A stretch of DNA of 64,000 nt from Bdellovibrio bacteriovorus (GCF_001592745.1 NZ_LUKD01000001.1:441384-505383); one strand, 5' to 3'; counted from the stretch's first letter, positions 34,323 to 42,919 are shown. The notes: a model not told the origin generated them from the letters alone. Translations and numbers: made by a program.

Positions 34323-35681
34323 ATGGCAACAACTCGAGTATTTTCTCTACTTATCGTCGATGATGACCCGTTAGTTCAACAATCGTTGAAGATGTGTTTG
34401 CCGAATCATTGGAAAGTTTTTTCTGCGCCGACTTTAGAAGCCATTCAATATGAACGATTCTATCACGCTGCTTTCGTGGATATGCACTTAGAGCCTGGCA
34501 CCACTAAAGCCGCAGGTCCGCAGGTCATCGAAAAATTAGTGAAGCATAACAACCAGCTTGAAGTGGTTGCGATGTCGGGAGATTTAAGTCGTTCTTTGAT
34601 GGAGAGCTGTCTTAAAGCCGGCGCCCAGCGTTTTCTCGCTAAACCTTTAATGCCTGAAGAAATCCTGTTGATCTTAGAAAAAATCGAAGCACTTTGGGAT
34701 TTACGAAGTATGGATCCGAGTTCTTCTCGCCATACCACTCGCTGGGTGGGAAATTCTTCTGCTTCAATGAAAATAAAAAAACGCATTGCCGATCTTCGCG
34801 GTGAAACAAATGCCGTACTGATCGAAGGTGAAACAGGATGCGGAAAAGAAGTCGTTGCCCGACTTCTGCACGAGCAAGAAGGTGACAGACCTTTTATCGC
34901 CGTGAATCTAGCAAGCATTCCGGAAAATTTATTTGAATCCGAAATGTTCGGCCATGTTAAAGGGGCTTTTACCGGCGCTGACCAAAACAAGGTGGGCCTG
35001 ACTGAGGCCGCTAACGGTGGCGATCTTTTCTTAGATGAGATTGAAGCCCTCCCCTTATCTCAGCAAGCAAAGCTTCTGCGCTTTTTAGAAACCGGCGAAG
35101 TTCGTCGTGTGGGCGCAAAAGAAAGTACAATTGTAAAAACACGCGTGATTGCTGCCAGCAACCGTTCTTTAGAAAAGATGGTGGCTGCTGGCGAATTCCG
35201 CGAAGACCTGCTTTATCGACTGTCGTCTCAGCGTATCGAGCTGACACCCCTGCGAGATCGCCTTGAGGATATCGATGAGCTAGCTAAACATTTTCTCGAA
35301 GCAGAACGCCCCCGCCGCAATAAAACCATTGCAGACGATGGGCTTACAGCTTTGAAAAAATACAACTGGCCAGGAAATGTACGCGAACTCAAACGTGTTT
35401 GCGAACAGCTCAGCCTGACCTCTCCCCTTCCTTTCATTCGCGAGGAAGATGTCGCAGCTTGGTTGAAGCCCACAGCAACGGCTCCGGGAGCTCCTTCGTA
35501 TACGGCAATTGATTTCAACAAAGGACTCAACACTCTTGTCGAAGAGTTTGAAGCGCACGCCATTCGCACCTGTTTAAAACAAACTCGTGATGTTGAGGAA
35601 GCGGCGAAAGTACTGCAAGTCTCTAGATCCAATCTTTACAAGAAGATCAAAGACTACAAAATTGATGAGGAACCATCGTAA
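34323..35681 (+). CDS. Sigma-54-dependent response regulator (NtrC family)
   Basis: A 452-aa bacterial enhancer-binding protein: receiver domain (DDD at 13-15, phospho-acceptor Asp53, Lys107), AAA+ domain and Fis-type helix-turn-helix (about 415-445). AAA+ motifs: Walker A GETGCGKE (169-176), GAFTGA loop that contacts sigma-54 (214-219), Walker B GGDLFLDEI (232-240). It should activate sigma-54 promoters when phosphorylated. No kinase is adjacent. Its stop overlaps the start of the cdsA-like gene (TAATG), so regulator and phospholipid genes are cotranscribed, an unusual grouping. Confidence 0.93.
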   Translation: MATTRVFSLLIVDDDPLVQQSLKMCLPNHWKVFSAPTLEAIQYERFYHAAFVDMHLEPGTTKAAGPQVIEKLVKHNNQLEVVAMSGDLSRSLMESCLKAGAQRFLAKPLMPEEILLILEKIEALWDLRSMDPSSSRHTTRWVGNSSASMKIKKRIADLRGETNAVLIEGETGCGKEVVARLLHEQEGDRPFIAVNLASIPENLFESEMFGHVKGAFTGADQNKVGLTEAANGGDLFLDEIEALPLSQQAKLLRFLETGEVRRVGAKESTIVKTRVIAASNRSLEKMVAAGEFREDLLYRLSSQRIELTPLRDRLEDIDELAKHFLEAERPRRNKTIADDGLTALKKYNWPGNVRELKRVCEQLSLTSPLPFIREEDVAAWLKPTATAPGAPSYTAIDFNKGLNTLVEEFEAHAIRTCLKQTRDVEEAAKVLQVSRSNLYKKIKDYKIDEEPS

Positions 35682-36625
35682 TGGATTTTTTTGATTTTAG
35701 TTTTCCCATTCGCATCTCTATGCCCACAGCCTGGGAAAGTCATATTTACCGTCAAACTGTTTTGATTGTTCTTTCGATCATCTTTGTTTCCGGCGCGATC
35801 ACCTTTTTCTTCCGTAACAAGAACTACTACTTCGTTCAATCCTGGGCGAGCATTAAAAGCTGGTTGATTGCAGCTCCGCTGATGTTTATCGTCATGGGTC
35901 TGCCTGAGCCTTGGCCTTTGGTGTTCCTGACGGCCCTTGCGATTTTAGGTGCGAAAATCTTTTTCCAGATCATGGGGATGTTCCACCGCAGCTATTTCGT
36001 CCTTCTTTGTTATGCCGGTATTATTGGCCTTGGAATCTGTGCGTGGTATGACCGTCTTGATATTTACAACTCTATGCCGATGATCGTGTTGGGGGCCAGT
36101 TGTCTGGTACCGCTGATCCGCAATTCTTATAAACGCATGATTCAGTACATGTCTTTGACATTGCTAGCCTTCATCTTCTTGGGCTGGTCGTTCATGCACT
36201 TAGGATTGATTTTGAAATTCCCCAATGGCGTTTATCAGGTGATGTATCTTGTGATCCTGACGGAGTTCTGTGACAACACAAACTTAGCAGTGGGTCGCTA
36301 CATTGGTGGCTGGAGAATGTTCCCTGGAATCAATCCTCGTCGTACCGTAGGAAGTACGGCGACGTCGATTCTTCTGACATTGTTCCTTGCAGGCTCTATG
36401 CGCTTCTTATTGCCTGATGGGTCTGACAAGTATTGGTTGGCTTCAGGCCTCGTCGCTTCTTTAGGAGGCTTCGTGGGGGATCTTGTGATGACGGTGGTTC
36501 GTCGTGATGCTGGAATGAAAACTGTCGGCCCGTTCATTATCGGTCGCGGTGACTTCTTACATCGCGTGGACAGATTGATCTTCGTGGCGCCTATTTACTA
36601 TTACGTGATGACGGTCATTCTATGA
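35681..36625 (+). CDS. CdsA-like phosphatidate cytidylyltransferase
   Basis: Polytopic membrane protein of the CdsA/CDP-archaeol synthase type, making CDP-diacylglycerol from phosphatidate and CTP. About eight hydrophobic helices occur. The C-terminal signature region reads VVRRDAGMKTVG and GRGDFLHRVDRL, a form of the CDP-transferase signature that ends GxxDRxD, with the Asp residues kept. Length 314 aa. It overlaps the upstream regulator by one base and the downstream plsC by four. Since this version is divergent, it may be a second cytidylyltransferase beside a canonical CdsA elsewhere. Confidence 0.82.
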   Translation: MDFFDFSFPIRISMPTAWESHIYRQTVLIVLSIIFVSGAITFFFRNKNYYFVQSWASIKSWLIAAPLMFIVMGLPEPWPLVFLTALAILGAKIFFQIMGMFHRSYFVLLCYAGIIGLGICAWYDRLDIYNSMPMIVLGASCLVPLIRNSYKRMIQYMSLTLLAFIFLGWSFMHLGLILKFPNGVYQVMYLVILTEFCDNTNLAVGRYIGGWRMFPGINPRRTVGSTATSILLTLFLAGSMRFLLPDGSDKYWLASGLVASLGGFVGDLVMTVVRRDAGMKTVGPFIIGRGDFLHRVDRLIFVAPIYYYVMTVIL

Positions 36626-37395
36626 AGGATTGGAACTACGAAAACGAGCAGTGGACCAAGCTGCCGACCTACTTAAAACACCTTCCGCTGTTCACTCGTC
36701 ATATCGACATGTTCAGCGTGTTTATGCGTTTTTTGTGGTCGATCTTTCTTAAAAACGTCGCCTTTAAGTTTTACATCCGTCTGCAAGTAAAAGGAACTCC
36801 GTTCAAAGAGATCTATCGCACGCAACCCAAGCTGATCATTATCAGCAATCACGCCAGTCACTTGGACGCCGTTTCCATTGCGGCCTCCATCCCGCGCCGT
36901 TACTGGCTGAACCTTTATATTGCGGCGGCAAAGGACTACTTCTTTACGAACGCTCTTTTCACATTCTTTTCTAAACACTGCTTGGGGGCCATCCCCATTG
37001 ATCGCAAAGACCGTCGTGGTGAGGCCATCAACCTGATTTTGAAACTTTTGACCGAGCTTCCACGCATGTGGTTGATTATCTTCCCCGAAGGCACTCGCTC
37101 TAAAGACGGAAAAATTCAGGAATTTAAACGAGGCGTTTCTATATTTTCAGAGCGCACGCAAACGCCTCTTTTATTCACATATCTTGAAGGCAATATGGAG
37201 TTATGGCCGAAAGGTCAGCCTATTCCTCTTCCGGGAAAACTGGTTTTGCACGTTGGTCCGGTTCATCCCCCCGGTCCCATCCAGCAGGTGTATGCTGCTT
37301 ATAAGCAGTGGGTGCTGACGATCAATCCGAATGCCTTCCACGAAACAGCGAACGAAGGCGAAGGAGAAACAAAAGATGACTCCGAACAAGTCTGA
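36622..37395 (+). CDS. plsC: 1-acyl-sn-glycerol-3-phosphate acyltransferase family protein
   Basis: PlsC-type acyltransferase that would make phosphatidate, the substrate of the preceding CdsA. It has the catalytic HX4D block SNHASHLDAVS (about 75-85), a central KDYFF segment and FPEGTRSKDG (about 155-164). Length 257 aa. Residues 25-50 are hydrophobic and probably membrane-embedded. Its start overlaps cdsA by ATGA, and its end overlaps the MBL gene by 20 bases. The tight overlaps support coupled translation. Confidence 0.88.
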   Translation: MKDWNYENEQWTKLPTYLKHLPLFTRHIDMFSVFMRFLWSIFLKNVAFKFYIRLQVKGTPFKEIYRTQPKLIIISNHASHLDAVSIAASIPRRYWLNLYIAAAKDYFFTNALFTFFSKHCLGAIPIDRKDRRGEAINLILKLLTELPRMWLIIFPEGTRSKDGKIQEFKRGVSIFSERTQTPLLFTYLEGNMELWPKGQPIPLPGKLVLHVGPVHPPGPIQQVYAAYKQWVLTINPNAFHETANEGEGETKDDSEQV

Positions 37396-38284
37396 TATCG
37401 AAAAAAAATCACTGACCATCGGCCCTTACCAAGTCTGCCCCATTCCTACGGGTGAGTTCGGCTTGGATGGAGGCGCGATGTTTGGAACAGTTCCCAAAGT
37501 TCTGTGGGAGCGCTCAAATCCACCTGATGAAAAAAATCGCATCCCGATGGAAGCTCGCGGGCTTTTGTTAAAATCTCAAGGTTTAAACATCCTCATCGAC
37601 ACAGGTAACGGCCTAGGCAAAGATTTTGTTGCAAAATACGGTGAAAAATTAGGAACGAAGTTTGCCGAGATGTACAATATCGACGATAGCGGCCCTTCTC
37701 TTTTAAAGTCTTTAAACGGCTTTGGCTTGAAGCCCGAAGATATTCATCACGTGATTCTGACTCATCTGCATTTCGATCACGCCGGCGGCGCTACGACGGA
37801 AAAAGACGGAAAGCTGGTGCCCACCTTTCCCAACGCCCAATACTGGATTCAAAAGGGAAACTTAGAAACGGCTAGCAAACCCAACCTGCGCGAGCGCGCC
37901 AGTTACTATCCGGCGAACTTTCAGCCTTTGATGGATGCCGGTGTGCTTAACATTTTGGAGGGAGAAAAAGAAATTCTTCCCGGAGTTTCGGTGCTCCTTT
38001 CTAACGGGCACACTCAAGCTCAACAAATGGTGAAAGTGACAGACGGAAGCATCACTCTGCTTTACTGTGGCGACGTCGTTCCGACAAGCTCGCACGTCAA
38101 GATTCCGTGGCTGATGGGTTACGACTTGCACCCACTGACGTTGATGGAAGAAAAACAAAAGTACTTAAGTCAGGCTGCAGACCAAAAATGGTATCTATTT
38201 TTTGAACATGATCCCTACTGTGATGCTGCTGTCATCGAACGCAATGGTCACGATTTCACCGTCCAAAAAAGATTTCAGCTTTAG
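37376..38284 (+). CDS. MBL-fold metallohydrolase
   Basis: Soluble metallo-beta-lactamase-fold hydrolase, 302 aa. The metal motif is THLHFDHAGG (HxHxDH), followed by SNGHTQAQQ, YCGDVVPTS and FEHDP, the layout of the AHL-lactonase/YtnP-like group. There is no signal peptide. I start at the ATG at 37376, 9 bases after AAGGAG and inside the end of plsC. Substrate unknown; placement among lipid genes may hint at a lipid ester. Confidence 0.85.
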   Translation: MTPNKSDIEKKSLTIGPYQVCPIPTGEFGLDGGAMFGTVPKVLWERSNPPDEKNRIPMEARGLLLKSQGLNILIDTGNGLGKDFVAKYGEKLGTKFAEMYNIDDSGPSLLKSLNGFGLKPEDIHHVILTHLHFDHAGGATTEKDGKLVPTFPNAQYWIQKGNLETASKPNLRERASYYPANFQPLMDAGVLNILEGEKEILPGVSVLLSNGHTQAQQMVKVTDGSITLLYCGDVVPTSSHVKIPWLMGYDLHPLTLMEEKQKYLSQAADQKWYLFFEHDPYCDAAVIERNGHDFTVQKRFQL

Positions 38285-38328
38285 GAAAGAATTAGGCGGA
38301 CCTCGTTAAGCATGCTATTGTCGGCTTA

Positions 38329-39144
38329 ATGAGTCCGTTGTTCCAGTCTTTAAGATTAAAAACTCTTGGCGAAGTCCTGAAGGACACTCTTCAGCAGATG
38401 CGGGATGGAGAAATCCAGCTTGTCGCAGCGTCATTGGCGTTTTCCACGGCCATTGCCTTGGTTCCGTTCATTGCCGTCGTTCTTGCAACCTTCCAATCTA
38501 TCGGCGGTCTTGAAGCGTTTTATCCACAAGTAGAATCTTTGTTATTAAGGAATATCCGCGAGGCTGCGGGTTCGGATGTCACAAAGTTCATTCGCATTTT
38601 TCTAAAAAACATCAGCGCGGGCAAATTGGGAACTACGGGGGCGGTGCTTCTTTTCATTACGTCTATCCGCATGCTTTTGGATATGGAAGTCGGCATTCAT
38701 CGTGTCTGGAATCAAAAGAACACAAGACCTTTCTATAAACGCGTGATCTATCAATGGGGCCTTATTCTTCTTATTCCCGTTTTACTTGCCGTCTATGTCG
38801 GCTTTCAATCCTTGGAACAATTTCAATTTGTTCACCGTGTGGTACCCGCTTTTGTTTCAAACTCTATAGTCTTAGTCGGGTCTTTGTTTCTGATTTATAA
38901 ACTGGTGCCCACTGTTTATGTGAAAAAGAGTGCGGCGTTTATTTCCGCTGTGGTCGCCGCTTTGGTGATGTATGGCGTACATAAAAGTTACGCCGCTTTG
39001 GCTTTAAAGTTCTTTGCCTATAATAAAATCTATGGCTCGTTTGCCGCTCTGCCTATCTTGCTGTTCTGGATTCTGACGATCTGGTACGTGATCTTAGCAG
39101 GCGTGGCTTTGTGTGCGTCTCTTCAGAAGCGTCACGTTGCTTAG
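38329..39144 (+). CDS. YihY/BrkB-family membrane protein
   Basis: Inner-membrane protein of the YihY/BrkB (formerly ribonuclease BN) family. Family features: ASLAFSTAIALVPFIAVVLA near the N-terminus, GTTGAVLLFITSIRML in the middle, and LPILLFWILTIWYVILAGVALCAS at 39055-39125. Six hydrophobic helices, 271 aa. Function in the family is unclear; envelope integrity and transport have been proposed. Its last 92 bases are antisense to the end of the PLD gene. Confidence 0.85.
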   Translation: MSPLFQSLRLKTLGEVLKDTLQQMRDGEIQLVAASLAFSTAIALVPFIAVVLATFQSIGGLEAFYPQVESLLLRNIREAAGSDVTKFIRIFLKNISAGKLGTTGAVLLFITSIRMLLDMEVGIHRVWNQKNTRPFYKRVIYQWGLILLIPVLLAVYVGFQSLEQFQFVHRVVPAFVSNSIVLVGSLFLIYKLVPTVYVKKSAAFISAVVAALVMYGVHKSYAALALKFFAYNKIYGSFAALPILLFWILTIWYVILAGVALCASLQKRHVA

Positions 39145-40081
39145 CGATTTGCTTCGCTAAGTGTTTTGAAAGCTGTTGAGCTAGTTCCTTATTTTTTAAA
39201 TGAATATAGAGCTGCGGATGAATTTCCACATCCTCCACCAACCAGTTCCCCGTCCCCAATGCAACTTCTTCCTTATCTTTGATCAAGTACTTTGAGTGAG
39301 TAAAAAAGCTGCCGGGCGCAAAGTAAAGACTGTCGATTCCTTCTTCTTGCAACCGTTCAATGGTTCGCCGAGTTCTTCGCACATAACTTAAAGCAAAGGC
39401 CGTGTGGTGATGAGCAAAACCTTTGATTTTGACTCCGCGCCGATGAGCCTCGATAAAAGCGTCGCGAATTTCTTTATGATCAAAAAAGTAAATGGAAAAT
39501 TCCAAAGTCCTTTTTGCAGAGTGGATCATATCCACAAGAACGTTTTTAAAGTCTCCATCAGCAAGCATCGGAGGACGAAGCTCGATGCCGCCATGCCCTC
39601 CCCCTTGCCACAGATGCTCGAAGTAGCGATTGAACTCTTTCGCAACAACCTTGTTGTCTATAAGAAGATTCGTTTCGTAATTTTTGACGATGGATTGATG
39701 AGTTAAGTTCGTCGACCCGAAAAGAACGTAGCGACCGTCTATACTGAAACCTTTTGCGTGAGTTTTTCCATAGACGACTTCGACTCCGGCTCTTTTTAGA
39801 AACTGTGCCGTCACCATGTTTCGATCGGAGGTGTCACGCACTCCCTCGATATAAAGACGGATGCGCAATTCAGGCTTTTTGCGTTTGAGCTCCTTGATTT
39901 TTTCCGCAACGGTATACGGAGCCGTATTCATGTTCAGCTTTCCCGCTGCACTTCCGATAGCAAAAGAATAAGCCAGAATATTGATTTCGTTTTCAGCTTG
40001 ATCCAAAAGTTTTAAAAGGGCGTTTAGATAGTCACTGTCTGTGACCAAGGCAGCGTCGCTGGCGATCTTTTTCTGTGTCAT
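39053..40081 (-). CDS. Phospholipase D-like (HKD) protein
   Basis: A 342-aa protein with two HKD motifs: HAKGFSIDG followed by LFGSTN, and HSKYLIKDK followed by LGTGNW. Two motifs are needed for one PLD active site. It may hydrolyse or transfer phosphatidyl groups (cardiolipin synthase-like) or cut nucleic acid; the paired HxK/GSTN spacing and lack of a signal peptide do not settle this. The C-terminus is basic and Arg/Ser-rich (RSRTRSSESRTAR). I start at the ATG at 40081 behind GGAGG; the longer frame from 40150 has no such site. Confidence 0.85.
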   Translation of the reverse strand: MTQKKIASDAALVTDSDYLNALLKLLDQAENEINILAYSFAIGSAAGKLNMNTAPYTVAEKIKELKRKKPELRIRLYIEGVRDTSDRNMVTAQFLKRAGVEVVYGKTHAKGFSIDGRYVLFGSTNLTHQSIVKNYETNLLIDNKVVAKEFNRYFEHLWQGGGHGGIELRPPMLADGDFKNVLVDMIHSAKRTLEFSIYFFDHKEIRDAFIEAHRRGVKIKGFAHHHTAFALSYVRRTRRTIERLQEEGIDSLYFAPGSFFTHSKYLIKDKEEVALGTGNWLVEDVEIHPQLYIHLKNKELAQQLSKHLAKQIAKQRDASEETHTKPRLLRSRTRSSESRTAR

Positions 40082-40205
40082 CGAGCCTCCGCCAAAATAT
40101 TGTCTAAAGCTCGAGTTTTGGAGGCAACAAAGAGCGAACCACTCCGTCATTCGACAAGAAGACGCTTTAGATGCGGCGTGTAATTTTGGGGTTTAAGAAG
40201 GAAAA

Positions 40206-40282
40206 TGGTGATTCCGGTACGACTCGAACGTACGACCCTCTCCTTAGAAGGGAGATGCTCTATCCAGCTGAGCTACGGAACC
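40206..40282 (-). tRNA. tRNA-Arg (anticodon TCT)
   Basis: A complete 77-base cloverleaf on the minus strand. Acceptor arms are GGTTCCG and CGGAATC, the D stem is GCTC/GAGC, the anticodon stem is TCTCC/GGAGA with loop CTTCTAA (anticodon TCT, reads AGA), and the T arm is GTACG/CGTAC around TTCGAGT. The 3' ACCA is encoded. Confidence 0.95.
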
Positions 40283-40310
40283 ACGCTGTATCACATTGCT
40301 GTGAGCCTTC

Positions 40311-40339
40311 TTTATAGGGGTTTAGCTCAATGATTTCAA
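40311..40339 (-). promoter_or_regulatory. Sigma-70-type promoter of tRNA-Arg
   Basis: On the minus strand TTGAAA (40334-40339), a 17-base spacer, then TATAAA (40311-40316), ending 28 bases before the tRNA. Spacing is ideal. Confidence 0.7.
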
Positions 40340-40389
40340 GAATTTCTTTGTTAAACCCCGGGGATTTAAAAACAATTTGTATCTCTAGA

Positions 40390-40770
40390 CTATTGAGCCC
40401 AAACAGAGATGGTCACAGGCTCCCCGCGACGAAGACTTTGCAGTTCTAAACGCAATGTGCGCCCCTGAGCCGCCGGATGAGCCGTTAAGCGCTCCATCCC
40501 ATAACGATAGTCCCCTTGCAAAGCGAACAGAGGAAAAAATCCACGATCAGAGATCAACTCCACTCTTTGCAAGCGCGCGCCCGATGGATTCAAGATTTGC
40601 AAACGAAGATGCGTCGTCGTCGCTTTTCCAGGAACTGGACGAAGCATGATTTGTTGAAACGGAGAATGATCCGCGAACACTGTCGTCTGCGCGACTTGAT
40701 GCCAGGCCCACGCCGAAACAGTTGCAAACATCACAGAAAAACAAACAGCGACTTGAGCCAACCCTTTCAT
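40390..40770 (-). CDS. Hypothetical exported protein, 126 aa
   Basis: A signal peptide (about 1-23, ending VSAWA) precedes a small, probably all-beta domain with strands such as THLRLQILNPSG, RVELISDRG and GRTLRLELQSLRRG. Family not recognised. The ATG at 40770 lies behind GGAGG; the longer frame to 40821 lacks a site. It sits just upstream, on the same strand, of tRNA-Arg. Confidence 0.7.
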   Translation of the reverse strand: MKGLAQVAVCFSVMFATVSAWAWHQVAQTTVFADHSPFQQIMLRPVPGKATTTHLRLQILNPSGARLQRVELISDRGFFPLFALQGDYRYGMERLTAHPAAQGRTLRLELQSLRRGEPVTISVWAQ

Positions 40771-40840
40771 AGAAAACCCTCCGTTGCCCTCAGAAGTAGT
40801 CGGCCTCAACATCGCTGTCAACTTTCCTTCTAGTAAAAAA

Positions 40841-40866
40841 CGCCTGCCTAAACGCAGGCTCTTTTT
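40841..40866 (-). terminator. Terminator after the hemerythrin gene
   Basis: Arms GCCTGC and GCAGGC with a 6-base loop (40842-40859), T-rich on the minus-strand side and also followed by T on the plus strand, so possibly bidirectional. Confidence 0.8.
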
Positions 40867-40867
40867 T

Positions 40868-41278
40868 TTACGCAGCTGATTTCTTTTTCGCTTCGCTGTA
40901 CTTCACATCAATTCCCATGATGTGAGCGCTCAACCAAGTTTTTAGAAACTGGAAGAACGCGTCTGTTAAAACTCCCGTCTTTTCAAATTCAGCTTTAAAA
41001 GTTCCAAGGCGTGCCAAAAGATCTTTGTGAATTTTTTTGTGCACATTTGCTTGCGCGTACTCCAGCGTATCAAAGTAATTTTCTTCGTGATCAAAATGAG
41101 TGACCGTCCACGAAGCCAATTCATTCACCAGGGCTTTCAATTCATGAACAGGCGCTTTGGCCTGATGTTTTTCATAAAGACGATTCATGATCTCGATTAG
41201 TTTTTGATGCTCGCGATCCATAGCATCGACGTGTGTAGTTAAACGTACTGGGTCCCATTGGAAGAATGATTGTGGCAT
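40868..41278 (-). CDS. Bacteriohemerythrin
   Basis: A 136-aa four-helix protein with a di-iron O2-binding site. The ligands are in family order: H in LTTHVDAMDREHQKL (H then HxxxE region), HFDHEENYF (HxxxE), HKKIHKDLL, and AHIMGID (HxxxxD). It may buffer O2 or serve an oxygen-sensing role, as in motile microaerophiles. GGAGG stands before the ATG at 41278; the longer frame to 41302 is not supported by a site. Confidence 0.9.
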   Translation of the reverse strand: MPQSFFQWDPVRLTTHVDAMDREHQKLIEIMNRLYEKHQAKAPVHELKALVNELASWTVTHFDHEENYFDTLEYAQANVHKKIHKDLLARLGTFKAEFEKTGVLTDAFFQFLKTWLSAHIMGIDVKYSEAKKKSAA

Positions 41279-41448
41279 TTGTTGCCTCCTTGATGTCCTC
41301 ATTTTCGGCCTGGGGTTGAAGAAGCAATATGATGCACATCATGTCTTACGAAAATCTCTGAATGAAACACGACGTTTGTCTTAAAGCTAGAACGCCACCC
41401 GTACGCGACGAGGACTCTTAACCATTCCACGCTTTGAAATGAACAGAA

Positions 41449-41471
41449 CTATATAAATTCAATTTATATAG
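41449..41471. promoter_or_regulatory. Perfect 23-bp palindrome upstream of yceI (putative operator)
   Basis: Arms CTATATAAATT and AATTTATATAG around a single central C, 88 bases before the YceI start. Perfect 11-bp arms with an odd centre suit a homodimeric repressor, for example of the MarR or Rrf2 kind, though no regulator gene is beside it. Confidence 0.6.
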
Positions 41472-41559
41472 AACATGAATTCTTAATAATTTTTTTAATT
41501 CTGAATTTAGACGATAGTAGTTCATGTAAGGGCATCGCCCAAATTTAAAGGAGAACACT

Positions 41560-42087
41560 ATGAAATTCCAAATCGACCCTTCCCACTCCACCGCGAACTT
41601 CAGCATTAAACACATGATGATTGCCAAAGTTCATGGCGGCTTTGAAAAGATGTCAGGCACTCTTGAATTTGATGCTGCCAATCCGACAGCAGCTAAAGTG
41701 GAAGCAACCATTGAAGCTGCTAGCATCAATACTCGCGAACCCCAACGAGACGCGCATTTAAAAAGTGCCGACTTCTTTGATGTTGAAAAGTTCCCGTCAA
41801 TTACATTCAAGTCGAAAAGCGTGAAAGTGGCTGGTGATGGAGAGCTGAAGGTTTTAGGAGACCTGACCATTCATGGCATCACGAAGGAAGTGAACCTTGA
41901 CGTCGAGGGTCCTACGGCAGAAATGAAAGACCCGTGGGGAAATATCAAAGTGGGTGTTTCTGCGACAACAAAGATCAATCGAAAAGACTTCGGCCTGACT
42001 TGGAATGCGGCTTTAGAAACAGGTGGTATTTTAGTCGGAGACGACGTCACAATTTCTCTTGATGTGCAATTTGTGAAACAAGCTTAA
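41560..42087 (+). CDS. YceI-family protein
   Basis: Lipocalin-like YceI domain, which binds polyisoprenoid or fatty amide ligands. It opens FQIDPSHSTANFSIKHMMIAKVHGGF and continues with DAHLKSADFFDVEKFPSITF (pieces at 41566-41800), both diagnostic. There is no signal peptide, so this 175-aa form is cytoplasmic, unlike E. coli YceI. AAAGGAG precedes the ATG. The pirin gene follows after 10 bases in an apparent operon. Confidence 0.92.
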   Translation: MKFQIDPSHSTANFSIKHMMIAKVHGGFEKMSGTLEFDAANPTAAKVEATIEAASINTREPQRDAHLKSADFFDVEKFPSITFKSKSVKVAGDGELKVLGDLTIHGITKEVNLDVEGPTAEMKDPWGNIKVGVSATTKINRKDFGLTWNAALETGGILVGDDVTISLDVQFVKQA

Positions 42088-42097
42088 GGAGTAAACG

Positions 42098-42919
42098 ATG
42101 AAGCTCCGAGAAAAATTCTTCAATAGACGTTTTTTCCTCTTCGGGCTTTCATCACTAGCGGCAGGCTGGGCCGCAAAGAAATTTGCGCCCGGTTTTTCAA
42201 TGCCGGACAATGGAGGTTTTATGTTTGAACTACGCAAATCTAACGAACGCGGTTTTGCTGATCATGGTTGGCTGAAATCACGCCATACTTTTTCCTTCGC
42301 AGACTACTATGATCCCGAACACATGGGTTTCAGAGCCTTGCGAGTGATCAACGAAGACCGCATTGATGGTGGCACTGGCTTTGGCATGCACGGACACCGT
42401 GATATGGAAATCATCTCTTACGTTGTTAAAGGAGCTTTGGAACACAAAGACTCTAAGGGCAATATAGCCGTGATTAAACCCGGAGAAGTGCAAAGAATGA
42501 GTGCCGGCGCGGGAGTCATGCACTCGGAATACAATAAATCCGCAGATTCCGAGACACACTTTTTCCAAATCTGGATTTTGCCAGATCGCCACGGTACCGA
42601 ATTCGGTTACGGACAAAAATCTTTTGAAGAAGACTTAAATTCAAAAGATATGGTCTTAGTTGTCTCTAAAGATGGCCGAGAAGGTTCGATCAGCATCAAT
42701 CAAGATGCCGATCTTTACATCTCACGCATGAAAGCCGGAAAAGATGTTGAATTTAAAATGCGTCCTTCAAGACACGTGTGGATTCAGGCCATCAAAGGAC
42801 AAATCAATGTTAATGGTCAGACTTTAGAAGCCGGGGATGCTCTTAAAGTCAGCCAGGAACAAGCCCTGAAAATGTCAGCAAACCAAGACTCTGAGTTTAT
42901 GCTTTTTGATCTTGCTTAA
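42098..42919 (+). CDS. Pirin-family protein with twin-arginine-like N-terminus
   Basis: Bicupin pirin. Metal residues are visible as MHGHRDMEIISY (two His) and GVMHSEYN (His, Glu) in the first cupin; the second cupin lacks them, as usual. Unusually, about 40 residues precede the normal pirin start (FELRKSNERGFADHGWLKS). They contain RRFFLFGLSSLAAGW, a Tat-like signal. An AAGGAG site at proper distance supports this start; the internal ATG at 42221 follows a weaker GGAGG-like stretch (GGAGGTTTT), so a shorter cytoplasmic form is also possible. Quercetinase or redox sensing are known pirin roles. Confidence 0.85.
   Translation: MKLREKFFNRRFFLFGLSSLAAGWAAKKFAPGFSMPDNGGFMFELRKSNERGFADHGWLKSRHTFSFADYYDPEHMGFRALRVINEDRIDGGTGFGMHGHRDMEIISYVVKGALEHKDSKGNIAVIKPGEVQRMSAGAGVMHSEYNKSADSETHFFQIWILPDRHGTEFGYGQKSFEEDLNSKDMVLVVSKDGREGSISINQDADLYISRMKAGKDVEFKMRPSRHVWIQAIKGQINVNGQTLEAGDALKVSQEQALKMSANQDSEFMLFDLA

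Noticed and set aside
34463-34990. 175-codon frame antisense to the sigma-54 activator
   Set aside because: Overlaps the conserved receiver and AAA+ regions and has no family resemblance or start site.
40317-40359. Inverted repeat GGGGTTTA/TAAACCCC near tRNA-Arg
   Set aside because: The arms are separated by 27 bases and lie across the tRNA promoter; likely incidental.
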